64,000 nucleotides of DNA from Ensifer sp. LCM 4579 (GTDB lineage Bacteria > Pseudomonadota > Alphaproteobacteria > Rhizobiales > Rhizobiaceae). The notes beneath the pieces are model-generated. The model searched no databases. It saw only the letters and a list, made by a program, of their open reading frames with translations, and was not told the origin of the DNA. A program made the translations under genes and the position numbers. Each line of letters opens with the position of its first letter. Position 1 is the stretch's first letter. The stretch lies in contig NZ_MDDV01000060.1 of the NCBI RefSeq assembly GCF_001854885.1, forward strand, positions 1 through 64,000. Direction: 5' to 3'. Below, one piece after another: positions 54,698-63,166 of this stretch.

Positions 54698-54963
54698 GCC
54701 CGCATTTCTCACGCTCCTTGTGCCCTGCGCCGGTTCAAAATGGCGACAGGGTAGGAGAATGGCGCGGCCCGATGTGGCTCATCGGGCAAGTCATTCGACG
54801 CACACTGTCGCCATTTTCAACCGGTCCGCAGGGTTGGACTATGGCGGCTGCCTCCGGGCGAAAGCCGCTCAACCGTAGGGCGGGCTACGCTTTTCGCGGC
54901 TTTCGCCCGTATCCAGCTCGCCACAATCCAACGCAGGGCGCAAGGAGTGTGAGAAATGCGGGC
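54698..54963. repeat. 266-bp MITE-like inverted-repeat element upstream of dnaE
   Basis: Terminal arms of about 32 bases (54698-54729 and 54932-54963) differ at only two positions when one is inverted. Inside lies a second pair (CCGGTTCAAAATGGCGACAG near 54730 with its mirror near 54820) and a third hairpin (GCGAAAGCCGC / GCGGCTTTCGC). It lacks any ORF with a recognisable transposase. Confidence 0.85.
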
Positions 54964-55029
54964 TAGCAGCCGGCCCAAGGAATTTTTCAACCGGCCATTC
55001 CGCTGATGTGCGATCCGGGGAAGAGGGAA

Positions 55030-55116
55030 TCACATGCCCAGCGCGATCACCGAAACGCTCGCGATGAAGAGCGTCATTGATGCAAAGGCAGCAAGATCAC
55101 GAACGAAATCTGTCAT
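55030..55116 (-). CDS. SidA-like SOS-induced 28-residue membrane peptide
   Basis: A 28-codon ORF starting MTDFVRDLAAFASM and ending VIALGM, then TGA. Residues 8-28 form one membrane helix after a short charged N-terminus. AGGAG (55128-55124) is 7 bases before the ATG. Three GTTC-N7 repeats (LexA operator) lie at 55139-55164 and CTTGAC (a Sinorhizobium -35) at 55169-55174. In Caulobacter, SidA, a 29-residue SOS-induced inner-membrane inhibitor of FtsW/FtsN, is from memory encoded between dnaE and lolD, the same place. Homology of the sequence itself is unproven, but size, topology, regulation and neighbours all agree. Not seen in routine gene calling because of length. Confidence 0.75.
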   Translation of the reverse strand: MTDFVRDLAAFASMTLFIASVSVIALGM

Positions 55117-55138
55117 AACATGGCTCCTTTTCTCTATT

Positions 55139-55164
55139 GTTCTCTTTTTGTTCTATTTTTGTTC
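55139..55164. promoter_or_regulatory. Triple LexA operator (SOS) of the SidA-like ORF
   Basis: GTTC at 55139, 55150 and 55161, each separated by exactly 7 bases, so two overlapping GTTC-N7-GTTC boxes. Read on the minus strand they lie between CTTGAC and the start codon, covering the -10 and start site. Confidence 0.9.
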
Positions 55165-55208
55165 GATAGTCAAGCAAGGACGAATGAAACGCCCGCTATT
55201 CATCCGCT

Positions 55209-55529
55209 ATGGTTAACGCAACCGGACGGCGTGGAAATCATGCGCGATTGGCAGATCCCATCAGAGCGAATTTGCCCGATCGGCACGAGACGATCTTCGT
55301 CGATGGCGAAGAGGCCTATGAACTCGACTATCGCGGCGGGCTCATCGTGCCCCGATTCGCGGCTGGAGTGCTTCGCATGCGCCTAGCGCATCAGGCCAAG
55401 AATGGTAGCCGATTTTTGGAAAGCGCGAGCGCAGTTTCAAAGGGTTTCAGCGACCTTTGCGCGTCTGAAAGGAGGCGCGGCGCTGTAGCCGCTATTTCAG
55501 TTCGACGATCTTGCCGTCCTCGATCGTGA
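55209..55529 (+). CDS. Hypothetical ORF between the SOS box and lolD
   Basis: A 106-codon frame, [10 protein letters not shown].. with [21 protein letters not shown] in the middle, plausibly protein-like for its first 60 residues. The last 35 residues are translated RIME repeat and overlap the lolD 3' end. It points away from the SOS box and could share it. I do not recognise a family, so it may be spurious. Confidence 0.3.
   Translation: MVNATGRRGNHARLADPIRANLPDRHETIFVDGEEAYELDYRGGLIVPRFAAGVLRMRLAHQAKNGSRFLESASAVSKGFSDLCASERRRGAVAAISVRRSCRPRS
55446..55488. repeat. Half RIME1-type element next to the lolD stop
   Basis: TTCAGCGACCTTTGCGCGTC..AGGCGCGGCGCTGTAG, the GCGCGTC half only. It ends four bases before the lolD stop codon on the other strand. 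Confidence 0.75.
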
Positions 55530-56178
55530 CGCGGCGATCCATGAGCGAGGCAAGTTCGTGATTGTGCGTGGCGATCAGCGCCGCAAGTCCGGACTGGCGG
55601 GCCAGCGCCTCCAACGCCTCGAACACATAGCCGGCCGTCTCGGGATCGAGATTGCCGGTCGGTTCGTCGGCCAGCAGAATGAGCGGCGCATTGGCGACCG
55701 CGCGCGCGATCGCGACGCGCTGCTGCTCGCCGCCGGAAAGCTCCGCCGGGCGGTGGGAGGCACGATGGCCGATGCGCATATAGTCCAGTAGCGCACTTGC
55801 GCGCTCCGACGCCTCCGTCTTCGAGAGGCCGGCGATCAGTTGCGGCATCATGATGTTCTCCAGCGCCGAGAATTCCGGCAGGAGATGGTGGAACTGGTAG
55901 ACGAAGCCGATCTCGTTACGGCGGATCGCGGTGCGCCGGTCGTCGCTAAGGCCGTTGCAAGCCTTGCCATTCACGATGACATCGCCACCGTCTGGATGTT
56001 CGAGAAGCCCCGCAACGTGCAGGAGCGTCGACTTCCCCGTGCCGGACGGCGCCACCAGTGCCACGGTCTCGCCGCGCCGCAAGATCAGATCGACGCCCTT
56101 GAGGATCGGCAGGAAGGTATCGCCCTCGCCATAGTGCCGCTCGACGGCCGAGAGATGCAGTGCCACGCGCGCATTCAT
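55492..56178 (-). CDS. lolD: Lipoprotein-releasing ABC transporter ATPase LolD
   Basis: ATPase of the Lol system, which extracts lipoproteins from the inner membrane. The 228 residues have Walker [13 protein letters not shown] near 45 (Ala-Pro in place of the usual Gly), Q-loop [22 protein letters not shown] signature [14 protein letters not shown] near 148 and Walker [14 protein letters not shown]. It follows the permease gene by 17 bases on the same strand. The unusual AP at the head of Walker A still keeps GxGKST. Confidence 0.95.
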   Translation of the reverse strand: MNARVALHLSAVERHYGEGDTFLPILKGVDLILRRGETVALVAPSGTGKSTLLHVAGLLEHPDGGDVIVNGKACNGLSDDRRTAIRRNEIGFVYQFHHLLPEFSALENIMMPQLIAGLSKTEASERASALLDYMRIGHRASHRPAELSGGEQQRVAIARAVANAPLILLADEPTGNLDPETAGYVFEALEALARQSGLAALIATHNHELASLMDRRVTIEDGKIVELK

Positions 56179-56195
56179 TCCGGTTGTTGTCCTTG

Positions 56196-57506
56196 TTATT
56201 CGTACCGCAGGGCCTGCACCGGATCGAGGCGCGAGGCGCGCCAGGCCGGAAAGATCGTCGCAAGGAAGGAGAGCGCCAGCGCCATGACGACGACTGCGAT
56301 GGTTTCGTCGGCATTCATGTCTGCCGGCAATTGGCTCAGGAAATAGAGCTCCGGATCGAAGAGCGTCGCGCCGGACAGCCAGGAGAAGAACTGGCGGATC
56401 GATTCGATGTTGAGGCAGACGACCACGCCCAGCGCGACGCCGGCCACCGTCCCGGCAACGCCGATCGCGGCGCCCGTCATGAAGAATATCCGCATGACCG
56501 AGCCCGAAGTCGCGCCCATGGTGCGCAGGATGGCGATGTCGCTGCCCTTGTCCTTGACCAGCATGATCAGACCCGAGACGATGTTCAACGCCGCGACCAG
56601 AACGATCAGCGTCAGGATCATGAACATCACGTTGCGCTCGACGGCGAGCGCGGAGAAGAAGGTCTTGTTGCGATCCCGCCAGTCGGTGATGAAGACCTGC
56701 CGGCCGGCGGCCTCCTCGATCGGCTGGCGCAGGTCGTCGACGGCATCGGGATGCTCGACGAAGAGCTCGATCGATTGCACGAGCCCTTCCGCATTGAAAT
56801 AGAGCTGCGCTTCCTCGAGCGGCATGAAGATGATCGTCGCATCATATTCCGACATGCCGATCTCGAATATCGCCGAAACCGTATAGGCTTTGATGCGCGG
56901 GTTCATCCCGAGCGGAGTCACGTCGCCGTTCGGCGAGGTCAGCGTGACCGTGCCACCGACGCTAACGCCCAACTGGTCCGCCATGCGCGACCCGATGGCA
57001 ATGCCGCTGCCCGACGCGAAACCAACGAGATCGCCGGAAACGATATGGTTCGATATCGACTTCAACTTCGAGAGATCGTCCGCCCTCACGCCGCGAACCA
57101 GCGCGCCCGTCGAAGCGTCGCCGACGCCTTGGGCAAGCACCTGGCCTTCGACCGTCGGGATCGCCATGGTGACGCCCGGAATGGCGGAGAACCGCGTCGC
57201 AAGATCGGCATAATTTGTGAGCGGACCATCGAGCGGTTGTACGATGACATGGCCGTTCATGCCGAGAATGCGCGAGATGAGCTCGGTGCGGAAACCGTTC
57301 ATCACCGCCATCACGATGATCAGCGTCGCCACACCAAGCATGATGCCGACGAAGGAAAAGCCGGCGATGACCGAGATAAAGGCTTCCTTCCGCCGCGAGC
57401 GCAGGTAGCGCCAGGCTACCATGCGCTCGAAGGCGGAGAAGGGACGGCTGGAAGACGCGCCCGCCGGGGCGGCTGCCTTTGCTTGCTCTTCCGTCGCCGC
57501 GGTCAT
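56196..57506 (-). CDS. lolC: Lipoprotein-releasing ABC transporter permease (LolC/LolE, LolF type)
   Basis: A 436-residue MacB/FtsX-fold permease: TM1 near 45 ([20 protein letters not shown]), a large periplasmic domain about 70-290, and three C-terminal helices. [11 protein letters not shown] and [24 protein letters not shown] are the conserved parts near the membrane. Only one permease gene is present with lolD, so it probably forms a homodimer (LolF-like) rather than LolC plus LolE. proS precedes it by 18 bases. Confidence 0.93.
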   Translation of the reverse strand: MTAATEEQAKAAAPAGASSSRPFSAFERMVAWRYLRSRRKEAFISVIAGFSFVGIMLGVATLIIVMAVMNGFRTELISRILGMNGHVIVQPLDGPLTNYADLATRFSAIPGVTMAIPTVEGQVLAQGVGDASTGALVRGVRADDLSKLKSISNHIVSGDLVGFASGSGIAIGSRMADQLGVSVGGTVTLTSPNGDVTPLGMNPRIKAYTVSAIFEIGMSEYDATIIFMPLEEAQLYFNAEGLVQSIELFVEHPDAVDDLRQPIEEAAGRQVFITDWRDRNKTFFSALAVERNVMFMILTLIVLVAALNIVSGLIMLVKDKGSDIAILRTMGATSGSVMRIFFMTGAAIGVAGTVAGVALGVVVCLNIESIRQFFSWLSGATLFDPELYFLSQLPADMNADETIAVVVMALALSFLATIFPAWRASRLDPVQALRYE

Positions 57507-57524
57507 ATTCGTTCCCTTCGCCTC

Positions 57525-58853
57525 TTATTTCACAGCGATCAGCTTGTTGATCGCGGCCTCGACCGTCATCGTCTCACGCGCGCCGGTCTTTCGGTCCTTG
57601 ACCTCGACCTCGCCATTGGCGATCGAGCGCGGCCCGACGACGATCTGCACCGGAACGCCGATCAGATCGGCGGTGGCGAATTTTGCCCCGGCACGATCGT
57701 CGGTATCGTCCAGAAGCACATCGAGCCCGGCGTTGCCGAGATTCGAGTAGAGCGTGGCGCAGGCGGCATCGCAAGCATCATCGCCCGTTTTCATGTTGAT
57801 GACGACGACGTCGAACGGCGCGACCGACTTCGGCCAGATGATGCCGTTTTCATCATGCGAGGCTTCGATGATCGCCGGCACCAGGCGGGTGGGGCCGATG
57901 CCATAGGAGCCCATGTGCACCAAGTGCTCCTTGCCGTCGGGCCCGAGCACCTTGGCGCCCATGGTCTCAGAATATTTCGTGCCGAAATAGAAGATGTGAC
58001 CAACTTCGATGCCGCGCGCCGACAGGCGCTCGGCTTCCGGAATGGCGTCGAAGGCGGCCTCGTCATGCATTTCCGAGGTGGCGGCGTAGCGCGATGTCCA
58101 CTTCTCGAAAATCGCCTTCAGGCCGGCAGCGTCATCGAAATCGGTGCCCTCGCCCGGGATCTCGAAATCGAGGAAGTCCTTATGGCAGAAGACTTCCGAC
58201 TCGCCGGTATCGGCGAGGATGATGAATTCATGGCTCAGGTTTCCTCCGATCGGGCCCGTATCGGCGCGCATCGGAATGGCGCGCAGGCCCATGCGGTCGA
58301 AGGTGCGCAGATAGGCGGCAAACATCTTATTATAGGCATGCTCCGCCCCTTCCCGGTCGAGATCGAAGGAGTAGGCGTCCTTCATCAGGAACTCGCGCGA
58401 ACGCATGGTGCCGAAGCGCGGACGGATCTCGTCGCGGAACTTCAGCTGGATGTGATAGAGGTTGAGCGGCAGGTTGCGATAGGACTTCACATAGGAACGG
58501 AAGATGTCCGTGATCATCTCCTCATTCGTCGGGCCGTAGAGCATCGGCCGATCCTGCCGGTCCTTGATGCGCAGCATCTCCTTGCCGTAGGCGTCGTAAC
58601 GTCCGCTTTCCTGCCAAAGCTCCGCAGATTGCAGGGTCGGCATCAGCAGCTCGATCGCGCCGGAACGGTTCTGCTCCTCGCGGATGATCGCGTTCACTTT
58701 ATCGAGCACGCGCTTGCCGAGCGGCAGCCAGCTGTAGATCCCCGCCGACTGCTGGCGGATCATGCCCGTCCTCAGCATCAGACGATGGGAAACGATTTCC
58801 GCTTCCTTCGGATTTTCCTTCAAAATGGGCATGAAATAGCGGGACAGGCGCAT
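57525..58853 (-). CDS. proS: Prolyl-tRNA synthetase (short alphaproteobacterial type)
   Basis: Class II aminoacyl-tRNA synthetase, 442 residues. [22 protein letters not shown] near 30 (only partly shown) is the class II entry, motif 2 is ..[25 protein letters not shown] near 140, and motif 3 is in [13 protein letters not shown] typical 180-residue editing insertion between motifs 2 and 3 is missing, as in alphaproteobacteria, so it is a mini-ProRS. The start at MRLSRYF (58853) is preferred over a 10-codon longer frame. It is followed by lolC-lolD on the same strand. Confidence 0.96.
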   Translation of the reverse strand: MRLSRYFMPILKENPKEAEIVSHRLMLRTGMIRQQSAGIYSWLPLGKRVLDKVNAIIREEQNRSGAIELLMPTLQSAELWQESGRYDAYGKEMLRIKDRQDRPMLYGPTNEEMITDIFRSYVKSYRNLPLNLYHIQLKFRDEIRPRFGTMRSREFLMKDAYSFDLDREGAEHAYNKMFAAYLRTFDRMGLRAIPMRADTGPIGGNLSHEFIILADTGESEVFCHKDFLDFEIPGEGTDFDDAAGLKAIFEKWTSRYAATSEMHDEAAFDAIPEAERLSARGIEVGHIFYFGTKYSETMGAKVLGPDGKEHLVHMGSYGIGPTRLVPAIIEASHDENGIIWPKSVAPFDVVVINMKTGDDACDAACATLYSNLGNAGLDVLLDDTDDRAGAKFATADLIGVPVQIVVGPRSIANGEVEVKDRKTGARETMTVEAAINKLIAVK

Positions 58854-59457
58854 GACAGGTTCCAGAACTGGTGAATCTCGCACTATCGATGGATTCGGGC
58901 GAAATGACGTTGGGCTTCACCCCTCCATTGCCCGTGCCGGGCAATGGCGGCGCTGCATTGAATTCGGCTCTTTGGTTCCCGTCGGCGCCGGCGGGAGCCT
59001 TAAGTCCAGCGTTCATAGCCGCTTCGCGCGCGGAAGGAAACCCTGCCGCAACGGCTCCAGCACGGCGATTTTCGCGCCACCGAACCTTCTATGAAAATGT
59101 TACCGAGAATGACCGGCCTTCCGTGCTCGCCACAGGAATGCGGGTCGGGACAGCCTGCACCAGACACGTTTCCAGCTCCGGCTGGCCTGCGCGGAACTGC
59201 GGGCTTCGCCCTGCGTCAAAAGAGCACGGTAGTAACAGGAAGAGAGCCGCTCCTGTCAACCGGAAAAATTTACCAGAGTGTAGCAAAAATGCAAAAAAAT
59301 CGGGTGACAGCGCCCAATGTTTGAGCTAATTTCGGCCCACAAAACAGGCAGGAAGGCCAAATTCCCGCCGATATTCGCGGTCAAGTCTTGGGAGGATAAG
59401 ATCTTAGGCGCGCTCGTTCGCTGCCGCCGGAAACGGATTAGAGATCACGCGAAACTT
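58854..59457. other. Intergenic region upstream of proS, no supported gene
   Basis: There are 604 bases to the terminator at 59458 where frames on both strands (for example 58871-59329 plus, 59089-59286 minus) lack family features. A TTG-initiated minus ORF (59286) has a signal-peptide-like N-terminus (FFRLTGAALFLLLPCS), but no confident body. The region probably contains the proS promoter. Confidence 0.5.
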
Positions 59458-59488
59458 AAAAACAAGGCTTTGGCCTTGTTTTTTTTTG
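59458..59488. terminator. Strong bidirectional intrinsic terminator
   Basis: AAAAACAAGGC / GCCTTGTTTTT stem with TTTG loop, nine T's on the plus strand and five on the minus. No coding gene ends here: proS begins about 600 bases away and DUF1467 ends about 226 bases away. Confidence 0.9.
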
Positions 59489-59653
59489 GTTTTTAGCTCC
59501 AGCCCCACCGAAGCTGCGACGCCGAATACGGCATTTAGCCGGCTGTCAAGACTGCAGCTCAGCGCCGATGCGCGCAGGCGTGCATCGTCACAAGCAACCG
59601 GAAGGCGGCACGCTTCTTGCTTTTTGCCAATTCTGCAGCGTCCGTTCTTCGTC

Positions 59654-59687
59654 CTACTGCATATGCGATAGGACGCGCGGCGCTGTA
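59654..59687. repeat. RIME1-type remnant
   Basis: CTACTGCATATGCGATAGGACGCGCGGCGCTGTAA keeps only both ends of the RIME1 unit; the 70 bases between are gone. Confidence 0.7.
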
Positions 59688-59713
59688 ACGGAGGCGCGCC
59701 GTGGCAGAGGCAA

Positions 59714-59983
59714 CTATGCCGGAGGAGCGATGGAACCGAATATCGTATCCAGGTCATAGCCGAGCTTGACCGACAGGACATACCATCCGAGATGGATGAC
59801 GGCGGCGACGAGCGTCGTCAGCAACACCACGCGTAGACCACGAAACCTGGCAGGCGCACTTTCGACCGTGCCGAGCACGACATCGTTCTCCTCGGCCTGC
59901 GTCCTCACGCCGAAGGGCAGCACCGCAAAGAGCGTGATCCACCAGATGATGAAATAAACGGCGAAGGTCGAAAAGGCGGACAT
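59714..59983 (-). CDS. DUF1467-family membrane protein
   Basis: An 89-residue protein with two membrane helices (about 5-25, FAVYFIIWWITLFAVLPFG, and 55-75, VVLLTTLVAAVIHLGWYVL) joined by a GVRTQAEENDVVLGTVESAP loop (20 quoted). This is the DUF1467 pattern, found in alphaproteobacteria between mce and proS. Function unknown. ATG at 59983 has AGGG seven bases upstream. Follows mce. Confidence 0.88.
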   Translation of the reverse strand: MSAFSTFAVYFIIWWITLFAVLPFGVRTQAEENDVVLGTVESAPARFRGLRVVLLTTLVAAVIHLGWYVLSVKLGYDLDTIFGSIAPPA

Positions 59984-60134
59984 CCATCATCCCTGAAAGG
60001 AGGCGCGGTTCGAGCGGCACTACCGCAGTTTCTCGCAGTGGTCCTGTCTTGCACAATGACAGCAGCTACAAGCGCTGGCCGCCTTATAGCGCCAATGCGG
60101 CGCAATGGGCAAACATTTCCGCCGCGCCCCACTG

Positions 60135-60539
60135 TCACACCTCTTCAAGCTCGATCAGTGTGCCCTGGAAATCTTTCGGATGCAGGAAGAGAACCGACTT
60201 GCCATGGGCGCCGATCTTCGGATTCCCGTCGCCGAGGACACGCGCACCGGCCTGCTGCAGGCGATCGCGCGCCGCGATGATATCCTCCACCTCGTAGCAG
60301 ATGTGGTGCATGCCGCCGGCCGGGTTCTTCTCGAGGAAGGCGGCGATCGGCGATGCGTCGCCGAGCGGCTCCAAGAGCTCTACCTTGGTGTTGGGCAGCG
60401 TCACGAATACGACGGTCACGCCGTGTTCCGGCAGGGCCTGCCGCGCGCTGACGGAGGCTCCGAGCGTCGCCCGATAGCTCGCGACCGCGGCCTCCAGATC
60501 CGGCACTGCGATCGCCACGTGATTCACTCTTCCCAGCAT
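60135..60539 (-). CDS. mce: Methylmalonyl-CoA epimerase
   Basis: VOC-fold isomerase that interconverts (R)- and (S)-methylmalonyl-CoA in propionate and odd-chain breakdown. The 134 residues contain NHVAIAVPDLEAAV (first metal His), VEDIIAARDRL, GMHHICYEV (second His) and GTLIELEEV (Glu ligand), giving the HHE metal set. It is followed on the minus strand by DUF1467 and preceded by rnj; a RIME copy fills the gap. Confidence 0.95.
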   Translation of the reverse strand: MLGRVNHVAIAVPDLEAAVASYRATLGASVSARQALPEHGVTVVFVTLPNTKVELLEPLGDASPIAAFLEKNPAGGMHHICYEVEDIIAARDRLQQAGARVLGDGNPKIGAHGKSVLFLHPKDFQGTLIELEEV

Positions 60540-60565
60540 CGAACGACCTCCCGCTGCGTGCCTCG

Positions 60566-60670
60566 CTACTGCATGTCTCCTTTAATCGACCTCGATTAAA
60601 GGACAAAGACATGCAGTAATTCAGAGTGCTACAGCGACCTTTGCGCGTCTAATAAGACGCGGCGCTGTAG
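60566..60670. repeat. RIME1-type repeat, full-length reference copy
   Basis: Two palindromes: CTACTGCATGTCTCC.TTTAATCGACCTCGATTAAA.GACATGCAGTA and CTACAGCGACCTTTGCGCGTC..GACGCGGCGCTGTAG. At about 105 bp it fits RIME1 as I recall it, a Rhizobium intergenic mosaic of about 108 bp. It lies between mce and rnj. Confidence 0.9.
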
Positions 60671-60704
60671 ACAAAGTGCTGCTGCGACCGTCACGCGCCG
60701 ACAA

Positions 60705-62372
60705 TCAGACCTTGGTGACGAAAACCGTGACCATCGGCTTCTTGCCCCAGACCTGGTTAGCTGTACTGCGCACGGCGCGCCGTACCGCTTCCTGCAGGGT
60801 TGCGAGGTCCTTGCGCTTGGGACGGGGAATGCTCTCCACCGCACCGAGCACCGAATCGTAGAGCACGTCGGCCATATCGTCGCCTTCGTCATCGAACTCG
60901 GGAAGCCCGATCGGCACGACCACCGGATCGTTCAGGAAATCATAGCGATTGTCGAGCACGACGTTGACGGAGACATGGCCCGCGAAGGAGAGCTTGCGCC
61001 GTTCGCCTATGCCCATCTCGTCGAAGTCGCCGATCAGCATGCCGTCCTTGAAGATGCGGCCGTGCGGCGCCTCGTCGATCACCTCCGCCGGACCTGGCGC
61101 CAGGCGCAGGATCTGGCCGTTGCGCAGGCGCGGCACGTCCGCAATGCCAGAATGCCGCGCAAGCTCGGCATGCGCCGTCAGATGCGCCGCCTCGCCGTGC
61201 ACCGGCACGACGGTCCGGGGCTTCAACCATTGATACATCTGCTGCAGTTCATTGCGGCGCGGGTGGCCGGAAACATGCACCAGCGCCTCGCCATCGGTGA
61301 CGATGTGGATGCCTTGCTCGATCAAGCCGTTCTTGATGTCGTTGATCGCCTTTTCATTGCCGGGAATGGTGCGCGACGAAAACACGATCGTATCGCCGGC
61401 CGAGAACGCGACATTGCGCATCTCGTCGCGGGCGATCTTGGCAAGGGCTGCCCGCGGCTCTCCCTGGCTGCCCGTCAGGATAACGACGACCTTGTCGCGC
61501 GGGATGTAGCCGAACTCGTCTTCGGCGAGGAACGGCTTAAGCCCTTCCATCAGTCCGAGATCCCGTGCGACGGCGACCACGCGCTTCATCGAACTGCCAA
61601 GCAGGAGCACTTCGCGGCCGGCGGCTTCCGCCGCTTCGGCGACCGAGCGAATGCGGCCGACATTGGACGAGAAGGTCGTGATGCCGACACGCCCCTCCGC
61701 ATCGGCGATGATCTTTGCCAGGCTCTCGGAGACCTGTCGCTCCGATGGCGAAACGCCGTCGCGCAGCGCATTCGTCGAATCGCAGACGAGCGCCAGCACG
61801 CCCTCCTCGCCGACCTGGAGAAACCGCGCCTCGTCGGTCAGCGGCCCGAGCGACGGTTCAAGATCGATCTTCCAGTCTCCGGTATGCACCACGGTGCCGA
61901 GAGGCGTGCGGATGATGAGCGACATCGGCTCGGGAATGGAGTGGTTGACGCCGACCGCCTCGATACTGAAGGGACCCACATTGATGCGGTCTCCCGACTT
62001 GAACACCGTGACGGGAATTTCGGCCCGGGCCTTTTCGTAGTCTCGCTTCGCCTCGAGCATGCCGGCGGTGAACGGCGAGGCATAGACCGGGACGTTCAGC
62101 CCCGGCCAAAGATCGTTCAAGGCGCCATAATGGTCTTCATGCGCATGCGTGATGATAATGGCCTTCAGGTTGCGCCGCTCTTCGGCCAGGAAGGAGATAT
62201 CCGGCAGGACCAATTCGACGCCCGGCAGGTCCGGACCGGCGAATGTCACGCCGCAATCGACCATGATCCATTGGCGGTTGCCCGGCCTGCCATAGCCGTA
62301 GAGGCCGAGATTCATGCCGATCTCGCCAACGCCGCCGAGCGGCAAGAAAACCAGTTCTTCGTCTTGCGCCAT
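60705..62372 (-). CDS. rnj: Ribonuclease J
   Basis: Beta-CASP metallo-nuclease with endo- and 5'-exoribonuclease activity, 555 residues. HAHEDH at 76-81 (zinc ligands), HTGDWKIDL near 165, and the beta-CASP motifs SSMKRVVAVARDLGL and SGHPRRNELQQMYQWLKPR near 373 are seen, with PVHGEAAH in between. In Sinorhizobium, RNase J matures rRNA 5' ends. This genome also has RNase E, a combination seen in Rhizobiales. birA precedes it by 26 bases. Confidence 0.96.
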   Translation of the reverse strand: MAQDEELVFLPLGGVGEIGMNLGLYGYGRPGNRQWIMVDCGVTFAGPDLPGVELVLPDISFLAEERRNLKAIIITHAHEDHYGALNDLWPGLNVPVYASPFTAGMLEAKRDYEKARAEIPVTVFKSGDRINVGPFSIEAVGVNHSIPEPMSLIIRTPLGTVVHTGDWKIDLEPSLGPLTDEARFLQVGEEGVLALVCDSTNALRDGVSPSERQVSESLAKIIADAEGRVGITTFSSNVGRIRSVAEAAEAAGREVLLLGSSMKRVVAVARDLGLMEGLKPFLAEDEFGYIPRDKVVVILTGSQGEPRAALAKIARDEMRNVAFSAGDTIVFSSRTIPGNEKAINDIKNGLIEQGIHIVTDGEALVHVSGHPRRNELQQMYQWLKPRTVVPVHGEAAHLTAHAELARHSGIADVPRLRNGQILRLAPGPAEVIDEAPHGRIFKDGMLIGDFDEMGIGERRKLSFAGHVSVNVVLDNRYDFLNDPVVVPIGLPEFDDEGDDMADVLYDSVLGAVESIPRPKRKDLATLQEAVRRAVRSTANQVWGKKPMVTVFVTKV

Positions 62373-62398
62373 TTATTCTATGCGCCTCTGTTCCTCGT

Positions 62399-63166
62399 TC
62401 ATCCGAAAAATACGTCGCCCGCTGCGATCGCCTGCGGCGCCGCGGCGCCGGTATCGAGCAGCAGCCGGCCGTCTTCGTCGATACCAACGAAACGCCCGGA
62501 AAGTGACCGATCCGGCAGGTTGACGGTGATGGGTTCACCTATGCCTTTTGCCGCCGCCCTCCACTGATCGATAATGGCGCCGATCCCGGCGCCCCGGTCC
62601 CAAAGCGACAGCGTCTCGGCCATCGTTACGAAGAGGTGGGCGAAAAGTTCCACGGGCGATACCGTGGCGCCCACCTGCCGCAGCGACGTGACCGGATAGA
62701 GCGCCTCCTTCGGCGTCGCCGCCACATTGACACCGCAGCCGATCACCAAGGCATGGCGGCCGTCCGGCAGCCCCTCGCCCTCGAGAAGAATGCCGCAGGT
62801 CTTCCGGCCATCGATCAGAATGTCGTTCGGCCATTTGATCGAAACCTCCGGCCCGCCCGGAGGCATGACCCGGCGAATGGCGCGGTGAACCGCCACTGCC
62901 GCCGCGAGCGGCAGCGCGTGCAGGCGTTCGACGGGAGCGGCATCGACGAGCAGCAGCGATGCATAGAGATTTCCGGGTTCCGAAAACCAGGCGCGGCCGC
63001 GCCGGCCGCGGCCGCCGGTCTGGCGCTCCGCCGTGATCCAGAGCAGACCTGGATCGCCTTCGCGGGCCCGCGCCAGGCACTCACTGTTGGTCGAGACCGC
63101 TTCCTCAAGCGCAACATGCCGGAAATCCTCAGCTGAAATCCGGCCGCTGCCCTGCCCGCGCGTCAA
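62399..63166 (-). CDS. birA: Biotin--[acetyl-CoA carboxylase] ligase, monofunctional
   Basis: Attaches biotin to AccB, encoded in this same window. The 255 residues have the catalytic [18 protein letters not shown] near 50 (biotinyl-AMP loop), [17 protein letters not shown] near 110 and GCGVNVA near 143. There is no N-terminal DNA-binding domain, so no repressor role is expected. The start is TTG at 63166, which overlaps the nuoN stop (TTGA), with GGA eight bases upstream. Confidence 0.94.
   Translation of the reverse strand: MTRGQGSGRISAEDFRHVALEEAVSTNSECLARAREGDPGLLWITAERQTGGRGRRGRAWFSEPGNLYASLLLVDAAPVERLHALPLAAAVAVHRAIRRVMPPGGPEVSIKWPNDILIDGRKTCGILLEGEGLPDGRHALVIGCGVNVAATPKEALYPVTSLRQVGATVSPVELFAHLFVTMAETLSLWDRGAGIGAIIDQWRAAAKGIGEPITVNLPDRSLSGRFVGIDEDGRLLLDTGAAAPQAIAAGDVFFG

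Noticed and set aside
55034-55216. A 60-codon plus-strand ORF across the SOS box
   Set aside because: Reads through the LexA operator (long stretch of hydrophobic Phe/Leu from T-rich DNA); the minus-strand 28-codon ORF has the ribosome binding site.
56160-58874. A 904-codon plus-strand ORF opposite lolC and proS
   Set aside because: Antisense shadow made of His/Asp/Arg-rich sequence; both real genes are intact.
59089-59286. A 65-codon minus-strand ORF with a signal-like N-terminus
   Set aside because: TTG start and no conserved body; cannot be supported as a gene.
58871-59329. A 152-codon plus-strand ORF upstream of proS
   Set aside because: Starts with GTG, has no ribosome binding site or domain, and composition drifts at the 3' end; treated as intergenic.
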